Shown: one piece after another, positions 18,115 to 18,566 of the stretch
Numbering within the stretch: the first letter of the stretch is position 1
Layout of the letters: each line of letters starts with the position of its first letter
Origin: Saccoglossus kowalevskii
Lineage: Eukaryota; Hemichordata; Enteropneusta; Harrimaniidae
Reading direction: 5' to 3'
DNA: 18,566 nt
Assembly (NCBI RefSeq): GCF_000003605.2
Contig: NW_003150775.1
Location: 26,330-44,895, forward strand
Position numbers and translations under genes: made by a program
The notes under the pieces: generated by a model
What the model saw: only the letters and a program-made list of their open reading frames with translations
What the model was told of the DNA's origin: nothing
Database searches by the model: none

Positions 18115-18566
18115 ACATTGGTCTGAAGTCGTTTGGCAAGTGAGTAGCTCTGGCAACATTAGTTAGACGAACGGTGCATTGGTCTGATTCGCATTAGTCT
18201 GATGGTGGATTGGTCTGACTCGCATTAGTCTGGTGGTGCATTGGTCTGACACCCAATTGTCTGATGGTGCATTGGTCTGACACCCATTAGTCTGATGGTG
18301 CATTGGTCTGACACCCATTAGTCTGATTGTGGATTGGTCTGACACCCATTAGTCTGATGGTGCATTGGTCTGACTCGCATTAGTCTGATGGTGGATTGGT
18401 CTGACACCCATTAGTCGAAGGTGGATTGGTTTGACACCCATTAGTCGAAGGTGGATTGGTTTGACACCCATTAGTCTGATGGTGGATTGGTCTGACACCC
18501 ATTAGTCTGGTGGTGGATTGGTTTGACACCCATTAGTCTGATGGTGGATTGGTCTGACACCTGTTA
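18115..18566 (+). repeat. 31 bp satellite / minisatellite array running off the window edge
   Basis: From 18173 there are 12 complete units and a 24-base partial one. Each unit has two related halves, GGTGGATTGGTCTGA (15) and CACCCATTAGTCTGAT (16), sharing ATT(G/A)GTCTGA. Ten full units are 31 bp. The two starting at 18390 and 18420 are 30 bp, where CTGAT became CGAA. Units 1, 2 and 7 carry TCGC or CTCGC instead of CACCC. GGTGC predominates on the left and GGTGG on the right. Degenerate half-units (CATTGGTCTGAAG at 18115, CATTAGTTAGACG near 18157) mark the decayed left edge. Since 31 is not a multiple of 3, the 60-codon minus frame here is incidental. Confidence 0.95.

Noticed and set aside
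18163-18345. 60-codon minus frame with a repeating SDQ/TNxPSD pattern
   Set aside because: It is the 31 bp satellite translated in three shifting frames. The period is not a multiple of three.
18115-18566. CRISPR-like appearance of regularly spaced repeats
   Set aside because: There are no unique spacers: the whole 31 bp period is conserved, and the context is an animal genome.

Overview
The window looks like AT-rich, mostly non-coding nuclear DNA from a multicellular animal. Four things support this: there is no dense run of ORFs, GT..AG splice signals are visible, several short inverted-repeat transposons sit on TTAA or TA target duplications, and there are tandem arrays of about 150 bp and 31 bp. 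The hairpin-headed repeat (AGTCCCCGTT ... AACGGGGACT) followed by units containing AAGATGGCCG...GGCCATTTTTGTG resembles repeats I associate with molluscs, bivalves especially. That lineage call is from memory, not from a search. No rRNA, tRNA, CRISPR array or recognisable transposase or reverse transcriptase was found.

Layout. Bases 1-1960 are AT-rich and featureless apart from a small inverted-repeat patch near 736-960. A possible first coding exon lies at 2088-2152 (weak). Two miniature inverted-repeat elements with TTAA duplications follow at 3785-3941 and 4385-4547. Bases 5400-6165 hold a short CpG-rich block with an 81-codon ORF of unknown status, then a cluster of E-box, ETS, CTCF-like and CRE motifs. 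Further full CRE palindromes occur at 6607, 8409 and 8474. A TA-flanked hairpin MITE is at 7981-8093. A promoter-like cluster (inverted CCAAT, CRE, CRE, inverted CCAAT plus GGCGCGC) is at 8397-8522, and a possible coding relic is at 8871-9041.

The best-supported gene part is on the + strand at 12118-12283. This exon has a strong 3' splice site, an in-frame stop just upstream of the ATG, a hydrophobic signal peptide of about 30 residues, and a phase-1 splice donor. It is read as the first coding exon of a secreted or membrane protein. Its 5'UTR and promoter probably lie in the GC-richer 11640-12057 stretch, and the rest of the gene lies beyond the window or is not recognisable. Everything from 12284 to the end can be read as its first intron.

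That inferred intron carries most of the repeats. There are two small exact duplications (23 bp x2 and 34 bp x2), a 4.6-copy array of ~155 bp units (15848-16575), a hairpin-headed composite repeat with ~150 bp units and a (TA)n tract (17018-18052), and a 31 bp satellite that runs off the right edge (18115-18566). The genes cannot be assembled into a pathway. The window is best described as one gene's 5' end plus repeat-rich non-coding sequence. I found no convincing new biological system; the most unusual structures are the composite repeat, the satellite next to it, and the CRE clustering.
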